Below, piece after piece: positions 12,501 through 24,845 of a DNA stretch of 64,000 nucleotides. A program made the position numbers and the translations under genes. The stretch comes from Bisporella sp. PMI_857. Taxonomy: Eukaryota > Ascomycota > Leotiomycetes > Helotiales > Helotiaceae. The notes beneath the pieces were generated by a model. It did no database searches and was not told the DNA's origin. It was given only the letters and a program-made list of their open reading frames with translations. Position 1 is the first letter of the stretch; every line of letters begins with the position of its first letter. The DNA lies in contig JAJSPD010000012.1 in assembly GCA_021307315.1 (NCBI GenBank), forward strand, positions 186,001 to 250,000, given 5' to 3'.

Positions 12501-12694
12501 TCATCATAGCGACCGGTATCCAGGGAAACACCACCAATGGATGAAGCGATGGAGCCCCGGCGCAAGACCTCCTCGGGAGAAAAAGCTGTGAGAGTTGTAT
12601 CTGGGGTGCCGCTTAGGGACTCCCCACCTGCTCTGTCTCCAGGAGACGAATCCGAAGGTGATTCTATGAGGGTGTTGTAGGCGTAAGTTGGCAT
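9504..12694 (-). CDS. mei2: Mei2-like RNA-binding protein
   Basis: An RRM protein of the Mei2 family, which in fission yeast binds RNA to promote meiosis; here the role is only inferred. My model has about 16 exons: 12694-12143, 11890-11720, 11667-11509, 11454-11193, 11110-10937, 10876-10629, 10547-10446, 10383-10364, 10311-10281, 10233-10216, 10163-10135, 10076-10039, 9991-9912, 9864-9756, 9705-9559 and a terminal exon from 9508. All phases agree and give 714 aa. The N-terminal half has Ser/Thr-rich sequence and two weak RRMs. The diagnostic Mei2 C-terminal RRM starts at about residue 523 with TTVMLRNIPNRLTQAQL, followed by YDFMYLRIDFSNGCNVGYAF, FVNARANQKW, and SDKVAEVSYATIQGRDCL. Intron 10134-10077 uses a GC donor (TG|GCAAGT). 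The C-terminus is uncertain: without the last GTGAGT intron the stop would be at 9515. Intron 1 is about 250 nt. Confidence 0.87.
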
Positions 12695-14731
12695 TTTTGC
12701 TGGTGAAGTTATGCTACCCAGCTTGATGTTGCTGACTTGTGTGATCGGAAAAAACTGGTAGATCTACATTAGTCGACATGGTATCTAGGTTTGTGGAATG
12801 CCTTGATGCAGAGACTAAAAGTCAAAGGATGAATGGTGAAAAATGTTTTCGTGTAGGTCTTGTTTGTGGAAAGGTGATCTTATAAATAGATAGGAAGCTA
12901 AGGTAAGTGAGGGAGTGGTTGTGACTGCGGATGGCTGTTTATGTCTTTCAGGCTATGGAGAAATAATGCAACCTTATATGGTTGTAGATGCTACCTCCAA
13001 TACAAGATGCATCTTGTGTATGGGGATGGAGATGTATATAAATAAAACAATAGCCATTCCGTATCCAGAATCGAACCGGCAATCAGGATATCCTCAACCT
13101 AACTGACGTCCCGCAGCGTCGTTGCAGACGAGGGAAGATTGGAGGAGAAGTTGAGAGGCCTTGCGATATAGTTGGGTGTACGAACGAAGCAGCTGACAGT
13201 CTGATACAGCTGGAAATATAAACTGAGAAGCGAAGGGGGGGGTACAAGGCCCGCATTACTACCAGACTTCTGGATGTGGTTGTTGTAACCTCTGATGGAG
13301 TATCTTTGATGGTTCATAGATGGAAACGCAAAACTGCGTCGAGCCTACTCTGTAGGAGACAAATCCTTACATACCTATGAGAGTCCTTCTGCCAACGGAG
13401 CTCGCTTCGCTTTCCTAGATAGGCAGTAAAGGGATTAGAGATCTTGGTAGCTGTAGTGCTTCTTGCGTGATGCAGAGTGACTGAGGGTGGCAGAAATAAG
13501 GTGCAGCGAGCTAGGGGGTTCAAAGAAATTCAGTCGTGATGTTGTATTCCATTCCAGCCAAGAACAAGCTCCAGAGCAGCAGGTATCAAGAGTTTCAGTC
13601 ACCGATGTACCCTGGAAACAGTGGTACAAGGTGACCTAACAGATGTAAATCCAAAGATCTGGGAGTGCAAGAAGAATGGCTGATGGTGAGGATGAGTAGT
13701 GACGTATCTTTGCAAGGAAGGCGACAAGCGATAGGTCAGAGTAGCTGTAGGAGTCTTTGAGTACGATGAAGGTTCCAAGATGAGAGATCAAGAAGTGTGG
13801 AAAGGAGATGAAAGGTATTTTGTTGGGATTGGATTGAATAGGTATGACGAAGAGAAGGATGAGAAGGAGGTGGTGGACTTTTTATCCTCAGGGAGATATA
13901 GGGGTCTTTGCACTAGTGGAAGGGTGATTAGTGATTGATGATTGGTGGTTGGTAGTTGGCTCAAGGGAGAGACTCATACAGGTAGCGTGACTGACATTGC
14001 TTGGTTTGGGAAGGAACCTGCCTGTGGGAAAGGGAAGGTGAAGGTGGAGGTGAAGATGAGTAAGAGGAACACCAAGCTAAACGGTGACCTCCAACAAAGG
14101 AAGAGTACTACTATCATATTCCTCTACATATAATTACAGCTTAGCTTGCCAGTGGCCATCATGAAAATATGAAGAAACTCTTTGCCGGGTGAGCACTAGG
14201 CTGTTCCTTCTTGAATTTGGAAGTAGTGAGGCCATATCGTGAACTGTTGTCGCCCTGGCAGAGACAGAACATCAGCACCAGGCAGAGGAGGTGCAACTTC
14301 ACTGCAACCTCTTGCATCCTGTTGAAACGAGCGTTTCCAGTGACTTACACGCATTAACTCGTGAACAAATCGTTTATATTATACAATCAATGTTAGGTGT
14401 AAAGAACTTTGTATCATTTATGCTGAGACTGTTACAGCTTGAACTTTAGCTGTCAATTTTGATTTATGCAGTTTCTACCACTTAGCTATGCGTGCAATGG
14501 CAGCATCTTGGCAAGTATTTAGTCGTACACGAATTGATATTGGGCAAACAGATATGCAGGATATAGGGGCAGGCTGTAGCCTTCTATTTCGACACTCCAA
14601 TCTTGCACGAGTGTCGAAAAACCGATACTATGAAGCTAGTATATGGACAATACCATTTGCCTAGACTTAGGATTGGATTAGTTAGGCTTTACATCACAAA
14701 ACTTGAACCCCTGATGCAGCATGACCTTTAT
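12695..14731. other. Intergenic / probable 5' region of the Mei2-like gene
   Basis: About 2 kb without a supported coding gene. The nearest ATG of the Mei2-like gene is at 12694, so a long leader, possibly with leader introns, and promoter probably occupy the left part. Short open frames on the minus strand (13099-13629) resemble no family I know. The stretch 13800-14130 is G/A-rich on the plus strand. Confidence 0.4.
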
Positions 14732-15601
14732 TCATCTGCCTTCATGAAAAGGATCTTTCACCTCGTCCGGCACCTCTGCTGCAGGCACAAAGGGCCTCAG
14801 GTATTTTTCCACATACGAGCTATCCATACCCTTCTCCATGGCATCCCTATACCATCCTGATCAATCCTCAATCCCAAAGCCCAGTGCCAAGAGTAGAGCC
14901 TACCTTATTCCTCGGTTCATCCTCGCAACGTATTCCTCTTTGCACTTTCCAGGCTCAACACGCTTCTCATCCACGTATACAAGCGCAAGAACCTTCCTTA
15001 TAGATCTTCCTGCGTCAGATCCAGAAGGTTCGGGCACTTCTACCCAGCGAAGGACTTTCTGATACGCGTATGGAACTCCTTCAGCGATATCAAGACTATC
15101 CTCGTCGGCTTCTGTACCCAGAGTGAAGAGTAGGCCTTGAACCTCGTACTCTGTCTCAGCTGCAATTCATTAGTACACAGTGTGGCAATTTAGATTAGGA
15201 TGCAAACGTACAAGGTACCGGATCTGGATTTGCCATAAGTGCCTTGCGATCTGGGGTAGATGTGCCGAAGATAAGGTGTTGGAAAAAATCAGAGCGCTGT
15301 ATGGTATTCATTTCGACTACATTGCCATAGCCGCGACTGTTGATTATCCACTATTCAGGTCAGTATTAAGGCTTCATTACTCGCTAGCCACATTGTTAAA
15401 GCAGGGCCTCGGTCAGCGATACACGTGTTTGTAATTTGACGAATACGTCTTTGAATTGAATACAGGATATGCTTCACTTGCCTTGTAATCCTTTAAAATT
15501 CCAAAAGCATAGAACGGCGAACTAGGACATCGGCTCTTCATCTGCTGAAGCGCGAGGTTGGACCCATAAGCGAAATAGTAAAGTGGTTCTGAGGCCGCCA
15601 T
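14732..15601 (-). CDS. Gamma-glutamylcyclotransferase-like protein (AIG2/GGCT fold)
   Basis: A small cytosolic enzyme that in characterised relatives converts gamma-glutamyl amino acids to 5-oxoproline plus the free amino acid. Four exons (15601-15482, 15350-15212, 15159-14904, 14846-14732) give 209 aa. The substrate-loop signature YYFAYGSNL is at residues 8-16. Exon 2 supplies WIINSRGYGNVV. Exon 3 has the conserved catalytic-type Glu in DIAEGVPYAYQK, matching the position of the catalytic Glu of human GGCT. The C-terminal YVEKYLRPFVP is also family-typical. Intron 1 (15481-15351) appears to be GC-AG: AAG|GCAAGT is the donor that restores the uninterrupted family sequence DYK-WIIN. A GT donor ten codon-positions downstream in the same frame would insert five residues. 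The start was placed just before the YGSN motif. Physiological substrate is unknown. Confidence 0.87.
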
Positions 15602-16079
15602 GAGGGACAGGATTTCCGATGAAAAAAATAGTGAATATGGCTGTGGTCGTAACAAATGTTAAATTGCAACAGGTTCAGAATCGTTGCTGAAATTGATATA
15701 ACTGAAAAGGCGCTCGTGAGAGGTTGTCAGATTAAGCTTTCGGAAAACTACTCCATTTCGGGGACACTCAAATAAGGATGGGCTTGGTGATAATGTAATG
15801 ACAAACGTTTGAAATGCGGAAGTCGCTCTTTATGAGGTATCGGGGGTAAGATAGAATGCTCTGATAGAAACCCAGGTGACTTATCACCTGTAAGACTCCC
15901 GCTCCCCGCTTTATGCATGGTGACATATTTTTGGAAATGCAGCCATGAAAGAACGTAGCTGTAGCAGGCAAAGACCTTGCGTAGATGAAAAATTGCCTAC
16001 CTACTTCTTTGACAGTACTTAACAAAAGTGCATAATTTCGCATTATGGCATGGTTCGTGTATAATATCATATAGTATTA
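15602..16079. other. Intergenic, no gene seen
   Basis: Promoter side of the GGCT-like gene and 3' side of the Pep3 gene, both on the minus strand. A 100-codon open frame at 15768-16070 has no recognisable motif and overlaps the expected 3' UTR, so I do not call it. Confidence 0.5.
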
Positions 16080-19000
16080 TTATAAAGCCCATTCATGTAG
16101 ATCGTCTGTGGGCAACAAAAATGGCTCGTCTATCTTCTTGATCGCAAAGTCGCTGCACAATATACTGTTGGAAAATGTAAGCGATTTGGAAATGATGTAT
16201 GGGAAAGGGCACAAACCATGCAGATGCTACCAAGCCATCCAGCTCCGCAATAGCAGCGTCCCTCCTGGCACCAGTGATCATTCCCTTGCTGATAGATGTT
16301 TGCAATTCCTTGATCTTCTTCCCCTTGCCTAAGCCTGCCTGCTCTATCACTTTCTTGCCCAAACAATCACTATGAAATGCGTGCTGGCATGGGAAAACAA
16401 AAAATTGCCTGCTTAGCAATGGCAATGTGCAGACATAGCACTTCTCGCCGGGTTCGACAATCGCATACCGATGATCGAGCGCGGAGATATCGATCTTGAT
16501 ATTTGTAGCCGTCTGCGACGACTCGTCCATTTCTTTCTTCAAATTATCAATATTCCGGCTGTAATCTTCTAGCGCTGCACATATCTCCTCTTTAAAATCA
16601 TCTATTACAACGAAGTCAGGAAAGAACGGAATCAAATCCTCTATTTTGAGAAGGTCACATCGTTTTAGAAAGTCAATGGCTGTTTTGATGCCATTTGCCT
16701 GCGAAATTACTTTCTTCGCGACGGCAAGCCATAACTTCTTTCTTAGTGATGGATCTGAAACTGGCCGATCCGCAATGAGCGACGCAAGATCAATTTCGGA
16801 ATGCGAAAGCGCGAGCTCGACCGCCTGAAGATACTGGCCCATCGTGCTATATACATGAACGCATGCCTGAACCCGAGAGTGTTCAATGCAGAGACGTAAG
16901 GCGAAATCTGAGTCGAAATTTGGCTCATCGCCTTGGGTTTCGAGATAATTGAGGAGATCAGTTTCATCTTTGTTTGGATGAGCTGCATATATTGAGATAA
17001 GCGTATTGTGAACAGCTGCATCAGTTGAGTTGAGTTGGTTAATAACGTGAAGGAGGTACCGAACGGCTTGATTCTGGGAGAGAGGTCCACGAAAGTTTCG
17101 ATCATAGTTGAGGAGAGCTGGAATTAAATTCCTGGCTTTCAGATCTGGGTGGCGCATCAGAATATCGACAAGATCAGTAGCGACGTGTGCAATTAGCCCG
17201 CTGCTATATCTGTAGAATATTTCTGGATCAGTTTGCTTTTTCAGAACATCCAATGCCTCCTTCCAACGCTCTCTCTGTATCCAGTATGACAGAACATAGT
17301 TATAATCATTTACCGTACTTGCAAAGAAGAGTAGTTCATCTTCTCTGCCGTGGCTGCTGATGATATCATATGTTGTTCTTTGATCTAGATCGTTCTTGTA
17401 TTTTTTAACAAACTCCTGAAACTCAGTGCGTATAGTATTTAGTTGATCTTTGGATTGTTCTGGATTAAGAGTCTCTGATAATTCGGCTTTGGTGATAATG
17501 GTATCATCGAGAGAATTCAGTTTGGACATGAAGACTTCCACCAACCAGCTCGCAATCATGATTCGTTGCATGATGAAGGTCTTTTTAAATGTTGTAATTT
17601 TGGTAAGCAGAAACTTTCGCAGCGCGTCTTGTTGATTGTTGTCAATAAAAATCAATGCAACTTGCTCAAAAGGCTTGCTGCTCTTCCCATAGACACCGGC
17701 AGCCTCAAGAAACGAACCCTTAGACACAAGATAATCACCAGATGCAGTTGCAACAGCATCTTTTTGAGCAGGGCCTTTGGCGTAGCGTAATGCGGCATCG
17801 AAATGTTCCGCCTTGAGCATGACCTTCCAGACGTCCCTATCCTCGTCGTTGACGGTGATCTCAAAAATTTCTTGTGTAGTAAAAAGCCAGTATGTATTTT
17901 TCTGCTGATCGGCGAACAGACCTAGCGCCTTTTGGCCAGGGCTCAGGACAAGTTGGTCAAAGATTACCCTGTCATCAAGCCGATTGACAGCAACGAGACG
18001 TCCTCCCAGTAGATGCAATATATGCCATTGAGTGAGAGCGATTGAATCAATCGAATCTTGAACAGCCTTTTTACGGCCGCTTGCAGATTCCCCTAGTGGC
18101 AACTGCGATTTGGGCAGCAATTTTGCTTCCTGTAAAACCTTATTCCCTAAATCAGGACTGGAGGGTGAAGTTAAGAGTCGGCCGTAATACACTCCTTGAG
18201 ATGATATCCACGCAAAACTACGGTCCGGACTGAGGTTTTCTACTTGTGTGGATTCCGGGCTATCTGGAGATACCACCAAGGTAGCGGCGCCAGCGTCACC
18301 AATCTTCGATATTTCGTGGACAAAAGGCTGCTCTGTTTCAAAGAGTCGAGTATAGATGGACGCGCCTCCTTCATGACCTACTTTTCCAATCTTTCCTACC
18401 AAATGCAGAAGTTTGTCCTGAGTCGATATTACCACCCTTCGAACATCAGTCCCAGGTTTGCTAGGAATCACATCCACCCATAGACCAGTAACAGGCCCAT
18501 CTGGGACCTTCTGCAGCGTTTTCAAATATTTGTCCTCTTTCCTGTAGAACTCGCTTGCTGTCTCGATGTATGCCTCGTATATATTTCCATCTGAAGTGCC
18601 TATAAGGATCTCTCGCGTAGACGCCGTTGGCAGAGATGGGTTCCATGCTATACACTCAATAGACACACCTCGGAGTCTAGATAGTTGTTTTGGTTGTCGC
18701 GACTGGGTATGAAGATAGTAGTTTTCTCCGGATGCAGTGCCGCCAGCAGTACAAATTATCAAATGCGAAGCAGTCGGATCTAAGAACATGCGTCGAATCA
18801 CGCCGACTTCATGGGGTTTCTTGGGCAGATCAATGTCTGCGAATTATTTAGTACCGGTGCGATCGACAAACACAGATCAATCATACCATCAATCTCTTCC
18901 GGATTATCAAGATCTATACGGATAATCCTTCCATTAGACAGCGCAAGAACTAGGACATTATTTGCGACTTGTGCTGCGACGAAATCTGAGCCAATAGAGA

Positions 19001-19103
19001 ACTGGAGCTGGACAGGTTCAACGTTAAATATAGGAAGGGAGATTTCACTGAGGTTCTGGAGATCTCGCGCGGCTGGATAGCCGTTTGGCGTATCGAAAGC
19101 CAT
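16080..19103 (-). CDS. pep3: Vacuolar sorting protein Pep3/Vps18, HOPS/CORVET core subunit
   Basis: A core subunit of the HOPS and CORVET tethering complexes that dock late endosomes and vacuoles. Three exons (19103-18887, 18836-16217, 16164-16080) give 973 aa, normal for the family. Exon 1 encodes the start of the N-terminal beta-propeller. Residues up to about 350 are the Pep3/Vps18/deep-orange domain, followed by the alpha-solenoid with clathrin heavy-chain-like repeats. The C-terminal RING-H2 is split by the last intron: CYVC and CQHAFHSDC lie in exon 2, and the final Cys pair is CILC, formed across the splice (TG|T) and followed by SDFAIKKIDEPF. Reading through that intron would replace the last RING half with an unrelated tail, which supports the splice. 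It lies on the same strand as the GGCT-like gene with a 478-nt gap. Confidence 0.93.
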
Positions 19104-19775
19104 CCGTCAATGTGATATTAACTACCGCATTGTCCTCGGCTTAGGATAAAGTGAATCTCAAGGCTACGATCGTGAGGCTGATGAAGGTATGGGAAGCTTG
19201 TCCGGCTATTTTAGCGGCCATAACCGCAATTCTTTACAACATTTCTAAGTCTTGTTAAGAATTGAAGCAATTAAGGCAGATCGTATCTCGCAATACTACC
19301 ATTCGTAATTGGTTTAAAAGTTTTTGATTTATCTAAGAAAGATAGTAGTTTCTATACAACTGTCATATCCATGCCTCGCGCTTGCCATTCAAACCATTCT
19401 CACCAATGTACCACTGTGAGACAGATATTGCATTCTGGATCTTTTCCACTTTTTATATATATCATTTCTTCTGATATTATGGGGCCTGTCTCAGAGATGC
19501 AATACTATTTACTGAATTTCTATACCTCTGGTTACCTTTGTATTGAGCAGATAGAAGGTTACTAGGCTATTGCATGTTCAGGTTTCCTAGTGCTGGTATC
19601 TCGGCTAATTGGACATTCATAGCAAGTAGAACATCCTGCTGGTAGGGCTATGTTTGAGTACGGATGAGTAAGTCAAATGTTACATCTTCAAACCAGCAAA
19701 TTCGATCACAAGGCTTTAGCAGACTCCCACGAGCTTGAAGCAGATTCGTTAAACTAACACATATTAATGAGGGTA

Positions 19776-19793
19776 CCCCCCCCCCCCCCCCCC
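19776..19793. repeat. Poly-C run (18 nt)
   Basis: Eighteen consecutive C on the plus strand, preceded by GGGTA. It is a plausible site of length error in sequencing or replication slippage and would be a G-run on the minus strand. Confidence 0.9.
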
Positions 19794-21957
19794 GAGAGGG
19801 CCGGCGCAGGTGTCCTGAACTATTCTTTTCCACCGTATTAGTGATAGCTTATGATCGGCGATGTTGATATAAGATGAAGAGGTTCTCCGAGGATCTCAGA
19901 ATAGATAAGAGGGTTAGAGGTTGTTACCAAAGTAGTATGTTTCAGATTCTCCTGTTTTCAGAAGTTTCAAAATTGCATGCCAAAATATTAAAAGCTTCGT
20001 CATGAATCACCTCGGCTGTAGATAGCTAAATCAAGAAGCTTATTCGCAGTGGCATCAACTAAACTTGGCGATAGCATTCAGCTGGTGAGATGCTTAGCGA
20101 GAAGTCTCAGGGGAAGTAAACAAATGCGGAGGTACAAATTTGCTTAAGCGCCGATCTGTTTCCAAGAAGATTAAAGATCATGCTTCATGATAGCAACACT
20201 TGTGGTGAGTTGGATTCAGTAGCGAATATATTATATCAGAGTTGTATGCAATACACTCCTGTTTCTGCCCTGACCTTGGTGAGACCTCAAGCAACCAACT
20301 AGCTCCAGCTTCGGAAGACTTCTGGACTCGGAGAACTAGGATACTGCATAAGAGCGCGCATAATATTGAGAGAATCCCATCAAAAATACGTTATGTTAAA
20401 GGTTATCTTGGGTCCTTGGGTGAACAATTTAAATGCATAGAGTTATGAAGCTAGTTTTTAGGATGGACGACAGTATCGTACGCGGATCAGTATCTCTGGT
20501 TTCAAGATGTGCTGTAGCACCACTTTTGCACCGATTGCGTGGGAGATATGATGCCGCTGATGACGCTCATCAGTAGACCCGACGATGGCGATAGCCTCTG
20601 ATTGCGCATTTGCTGATGACAATCATGGCATGCTCCATTTTCGATGAGTTGCGGCGATTCTCAAACTTGAAACGACCGGGGTGGCTGACAAGGCATGATT
20701 GGCTTAAGATTTCAGAGTCATGTTTCGAGTAGACATAGCGGTTGAAGATGATCCAATCAAGATGCATGCTAAGGAAACAAAAGGCCCGTTCAGGGATGGC
20801 TTGATGGCACTACGGATTTAGCACAGCTGGCTTGGGATTGCTATACACCACCAATGGAATCGCAGCAGAGGCCTGAGAGGACTGGGCTCCCTCAAGAAGG
20901 GGAGAGTAAGTACAGTACAGCACAGTACAGTACTGCGCTGCATTGCATTGCACTGGACTGACCTGAACTGTCCCCCGTCAGCTTACTTTCTGCCCTGCAC
21001 AAACAAACATTTTCTTACCATCCTCGCCGCAATAGGGACACCAAGTAACAGTACGTATTCCTTAGCATCACGACTCTGACCATGCGATTCGCATTCAGCC
21101 TCTAGCACCAGATCATAATTATAGATATTGGGAGTCCTTTGGATAATATGAAACTGTCATCCACGTACATATCCATATGAAGAGTCCACCAAGCACTTGG
21201 AATAACTTCATCTCAAACCCGACACGTACAGTCTTAATTATAACTCGGTGCACTTGTCCTACTTTGTACTGTACTGCTTGTCGGGGGGAGCTCTTCAGCA
21301 TGTGGCTTTGGCGCGCAACCCCACTGAATACGCTATAGTCTTGAGATCCACACCCTAAAATCTTTGAAACACCCAGGAAAGTCAACGCGGTGTGTCAGGG
21401 GTTGATCAGCAAGGACCCAATCATTGCACCCTCCCTCCCATCCCCCTTCATAATCTCACCAGCACGCACAAGAGAGGCAATTCACAAGGCACAAACTCCT
21501 GCCAGCTCACCGAATCTCACTCCTTCAACGAACTGCGCCGGCGACATCAAAACCCCTCTTCTTCTTCTTCCTCCTCCTCCTCCTCCACGCCTTGCTAACA
21601 GGAGCAATATCCTACGCAGGACCGCTTCATTGTCGTTTCCGCCAGATCTCTCTGACCCTCGTTGTTCTCTCGCTCCATAATCCCGGAGCACTATCTGTCT
21701 CTTCTCCGAAACTCGCTCTGTCGGAAATCATCCGTAACATCTCTGTACGGGAAACAAAATCGACCATCTACACAAGTGATAATATTACAGCTGGTCGTCA
21801 GGAGATTACTGAGGCTAGCAGATTCTTGCAATTTGAAGCCGATCCCTTTATTAGTGTGGCTCGAAAGGTTCAATCACACACCAACAGAGATACCGTGACT
21901 TGTTTCGAGCATCAGATACAGCATTCACGCCTTTATCTTCTCACTCGAACCTGCTCT

Positions 21958-21975
21958 ATGACCTTTTCGGATTAA
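21958..21975 (+). promoter_or_regulatory. Five-codon upstream ORF in the Ste11 leader
   Basis: An ATG opens a frame encoding MTFSD with its TAA ending at 21975, four bases before the Ste11 ATG at 21980. If the transcript starts upstream, for example near the CT-rich tract, ribosomes would meet this ORF first. Function is inferred only. Confidence 0.45.
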
Positions 21976-21979
21976 TAAA

Positions 21980-24845
21980 ATGGCGTTGTTGGCTTCTAAA
22001 TCGCCGTTCCCAGCACCGCTGATGCCGTCCTCTTCGAATCTCTCCTCGTCCTCCGGCCCATCAGTATCGCATTCTAGCAGACGAGTACCGGCAATGGTGA
22101 CTACAAACCAATCATTTGCGTCTCCAACAGAATCTGAGTTCTCCGACATGGACGGTCCAGAGTCCGCGAAGAACTGGGACGAGGAACGCGTCTGTGAATG
22201 GCTGAGGAGTGTCAACTGTGGGGACTACGAGAAGTTATTCAGGAAAAACAATATCAACGGGGAGAATCTTCTTGAGATGGACAAGGCTGTTCTACAAGAG
22301 ATGGGTATCGAGAAGATTGGTGATCGAGTGCGGTTGTTTTTGGGAATCAAGAAGCTCAGGACCAAGGCGTATGCCAACCAGAAGAAACGGAATAGAGTAA
22401 GCTTTTGCTCCTGCTAAATTACTTTTCTGCAGCTACTGATATGCATAGGACTCATTTGCAGGACTTGATAATTTATCATATACACCTTCATCTTCGGGCT
22501 CTCCTCGACCTCCTAATTCGGGTAACCGACCTATACCCACCCCCCCAGCTAATAAGAGGTATTCAAGGCAATTTGAAGGTTATACACCAGCAACATCGAT
22601 TCCAGAAAATGTTAGCAAACCTCCCTCACGACCAAATTCGCCACATGGGGCGTCAGAAGTCCGCGCAGTTCGGCAACAAAGATATGGTGTGATGAGCCCA
22701 GCGGAGGTTTCGAGACGAGAAGCTACTCAGGGTTACTTCAATGGATCAAGCAACCCTTCCAGTGCTGCAACAATGACTAGCCGCACACCCAATACCGAAA
22801 CACCTCGTATTGTCAACCATCACCGAGGCAATGGAAGCATTGATGGCTCATTAATGTCAACACTACCACACAATCAGGATATAATCAGAGTTATCTCTTC
22901 TGGAGGTTTGACTAAAGTAGTACGGGTAGCTGACTGTACATCGTGTGATGAAGTTATGCGTTTAACTTTGAAGAAGTTTGGATACCGTGAAGATCGAGAT
23001 CGAGATTACTGTTTTTACGTTTTGTCTGGTGTAGAAGCAGATCCGCGCCAATGTCGACGGCTTTACGAAAATGAGTTGTGGAGGATCATTAAGGATCAGA
23101 GGAGACCTGAACGCAACCGTCTGATCCTACGGAAAGTTGATCGAGGTGAGCCCGGCGAAGCCGAGCTTCAGCGTGCGGCTGAGATTGCAATGGAGGAAGC
23201 AAACCTACATCATACTAGGGCCCTCGAGAGTGCTGATAACAAACGAAGTCAACTAAAGGTTCAGAAAGTTCTTGGTGAGAGTTGGGAGGATGGCCTACAG
23301 CATCCATTGTCTCCAGCTTCATTTACGGGATCAACTGTCTCAGCAGGGGAGAGGGAACGCAACGTTTATAATGCTGCCAAGGATCTGGAGAGAGGAGCTC
23401 GTTCGGAGCAGAGCACGCGAAGGCCGGCCAAGAAAGGTGTTCTTCGCCAGTTTTTTGGCCAGCGCCCACCTAGTGAGCTGATCACTTCGGATTTGACAAC
23501 GTACTTCCCAGATCATCCTCGGGAAGAAATTGATCGTACAGCCAGGCTTTCACTTCGACGATCGACACGGCTCAGCAAAGTTAACAGCCGCTTAAGTGTA
23601 GCAAGCAATCTCAGCTTCGCTTCGAGCATAGATGATGCACCTCCTATGCCGACCATTGCTGATACCTGGCTAAGCGGGGCTAGTCAGCTCGCAAAGGTGA
23701 GACCACTGGATCTATCCCGAGGCAATAGTGGCCGCTATCGAAACTCCATTGCATCGTCCATACTTGAAAGAGTTCAAGAAGAATCGCCCATAGAACCAGA
23801 CAGGAAGTCATACGTTTCGTTTGACAGCGGATCTGATGGAACCAACGTTAATGTTATAGACCCTGACGGAAACACAATCAACAGTTATTTCGACGATGGA
23901 AGTCCAGAACAAGGAGGCTCCTTGACACAGATTAGCCAAGCACTAAATGATGACGGAGAGGACGAAGACGAAGAGCTGCGAAGCTTCCTTGCAGGCGACT
24001 CTTGGGATGATAGTAAATGGATGAAGGGTGCCCTGATTGGCCAGGGTTCATTCGGTAGCGTGTTTCTGGCCTTGCACGCGGTCACCGGGGAACTGTTAGC
24101 AGTAAAGCAGGTTGAGACTCCCTCGCCAGGTGCCAACAATCAGAATGATGCTAGAAAGAAGAGCATGATTGAGGCACTAAAACGCGAGATCAGCCTGCTC
24201 CGTGACCTTCAGCATCCTAATATTGTGCAATATCTTGGATGCAGTTCCTCAACCGATACACTCAATATTTTCCTGGAGTATGTTCCCGGTGGTTCTGTTC
24301 AGACTATGCTCAACTCGTACGGCGCGCTAAGAGAGCCTCTAATCCGCAGCTTCGTTAGACAGATTGTCACAGGTCTTGCATATCTTCATGGTCGAGAGAT
24401 CATTCACCGGGATATCAAAGGTGCCAACATCCTCGTTGATAACAAGGGGGGCATTAAAATCTCTGATTTTGGTATCTCCAAGAAGATGGAGGCCTCGAAT
24501 CTCCTGTCCGGACCAGGCAATAACAAGAACCGTCCATCTTTGCAAGGCTCTGTATTCTGGATGGCACCAGAAGTCGTCAAGCAGACATCTTACACACGTA
24601 AAGCCGATATTTGGTCCCTGGGGTGCTTGGTAGTCGAGATGATGACTGGAACGCATCCTTTCCCCGACTGCTCTCAACTACAAGCCATTTTCAAGATTGG
24701 TGGAGCCAAGACCAGCCCGACAATTCCAGATGAGGCCAGCGATGAGGCCAAGACCTTTTTGTCACAGACCTTCGAGGTCGAACAGGCTAAGCGACCAAGT
24801 GCGGATGAGCTGCTCTTGAGCCCATTCTTGAACCCCATCACATAA
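21980..24845 (+). CDS. ste11: MAP kinase kinase kinase Ste11
   Basis: The MAPKKK that phosphorylates the Ste7-type MAPKK in the pheromone/filamentation MAPK cascade and, in some fungi, the osmotic branch. Two exons (21980-22396, 22449-24845) flank a GTAAGC intron and give 937 aa. A SAM domain begins near residue 62 (NWDEERVCEWLRSVNCGDY), and a Ras-association-like domain follows at about 282-370 (DIIRVISSGGLTKVVRV). Kinase motifs are complete: glycine loop GQGSFGSV (about 668), lysine in LLAVKQVE, HRDIKGANIL with the catalytic Asp near 790, DFGISKK, and the APE motif in WMAPEVV. The MAPKKK-type activation loop is present. The Kozak context AAAATGG supports the start. The middle region is Ser/Thr-rich with basic RRPAKKG patches, typical of the regulatory linker. 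Confidence 0.95.

Larger units (their letters stand above)
19104..21979. other. Large intergenic region upstream of Pep3 and Ste11
   Basis: A 2.9-kb divergent gap with no supported gene. It contains an 18-nt homopolymer C run (19776-19793), a block of short imperfect repeats built from CAGTA, CACAGTA and TTGCA units (about 20911-20960), and a CT-rich tract (about 21540-21595) typical of fungal transcription-start regions, followed by the probable Ste11 leader. Confidence 0.5.

Noticed and set aside
13055..13140. tRNA-like T-arm on the minus strand (GGTTCGATTC)
   Set aside because: The T stem has a mismatch, no matching acceptor strand is found about 65 nt upstream, and no anticodon stem forms. 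Probably a chance B-box.
15768..16070. 100-codon open frame after the Pep3 stop
   Set aside because: Adjacent to the gene's 3' end, no family resemblance, and better explained as 3' UTR or intergenic sequence.
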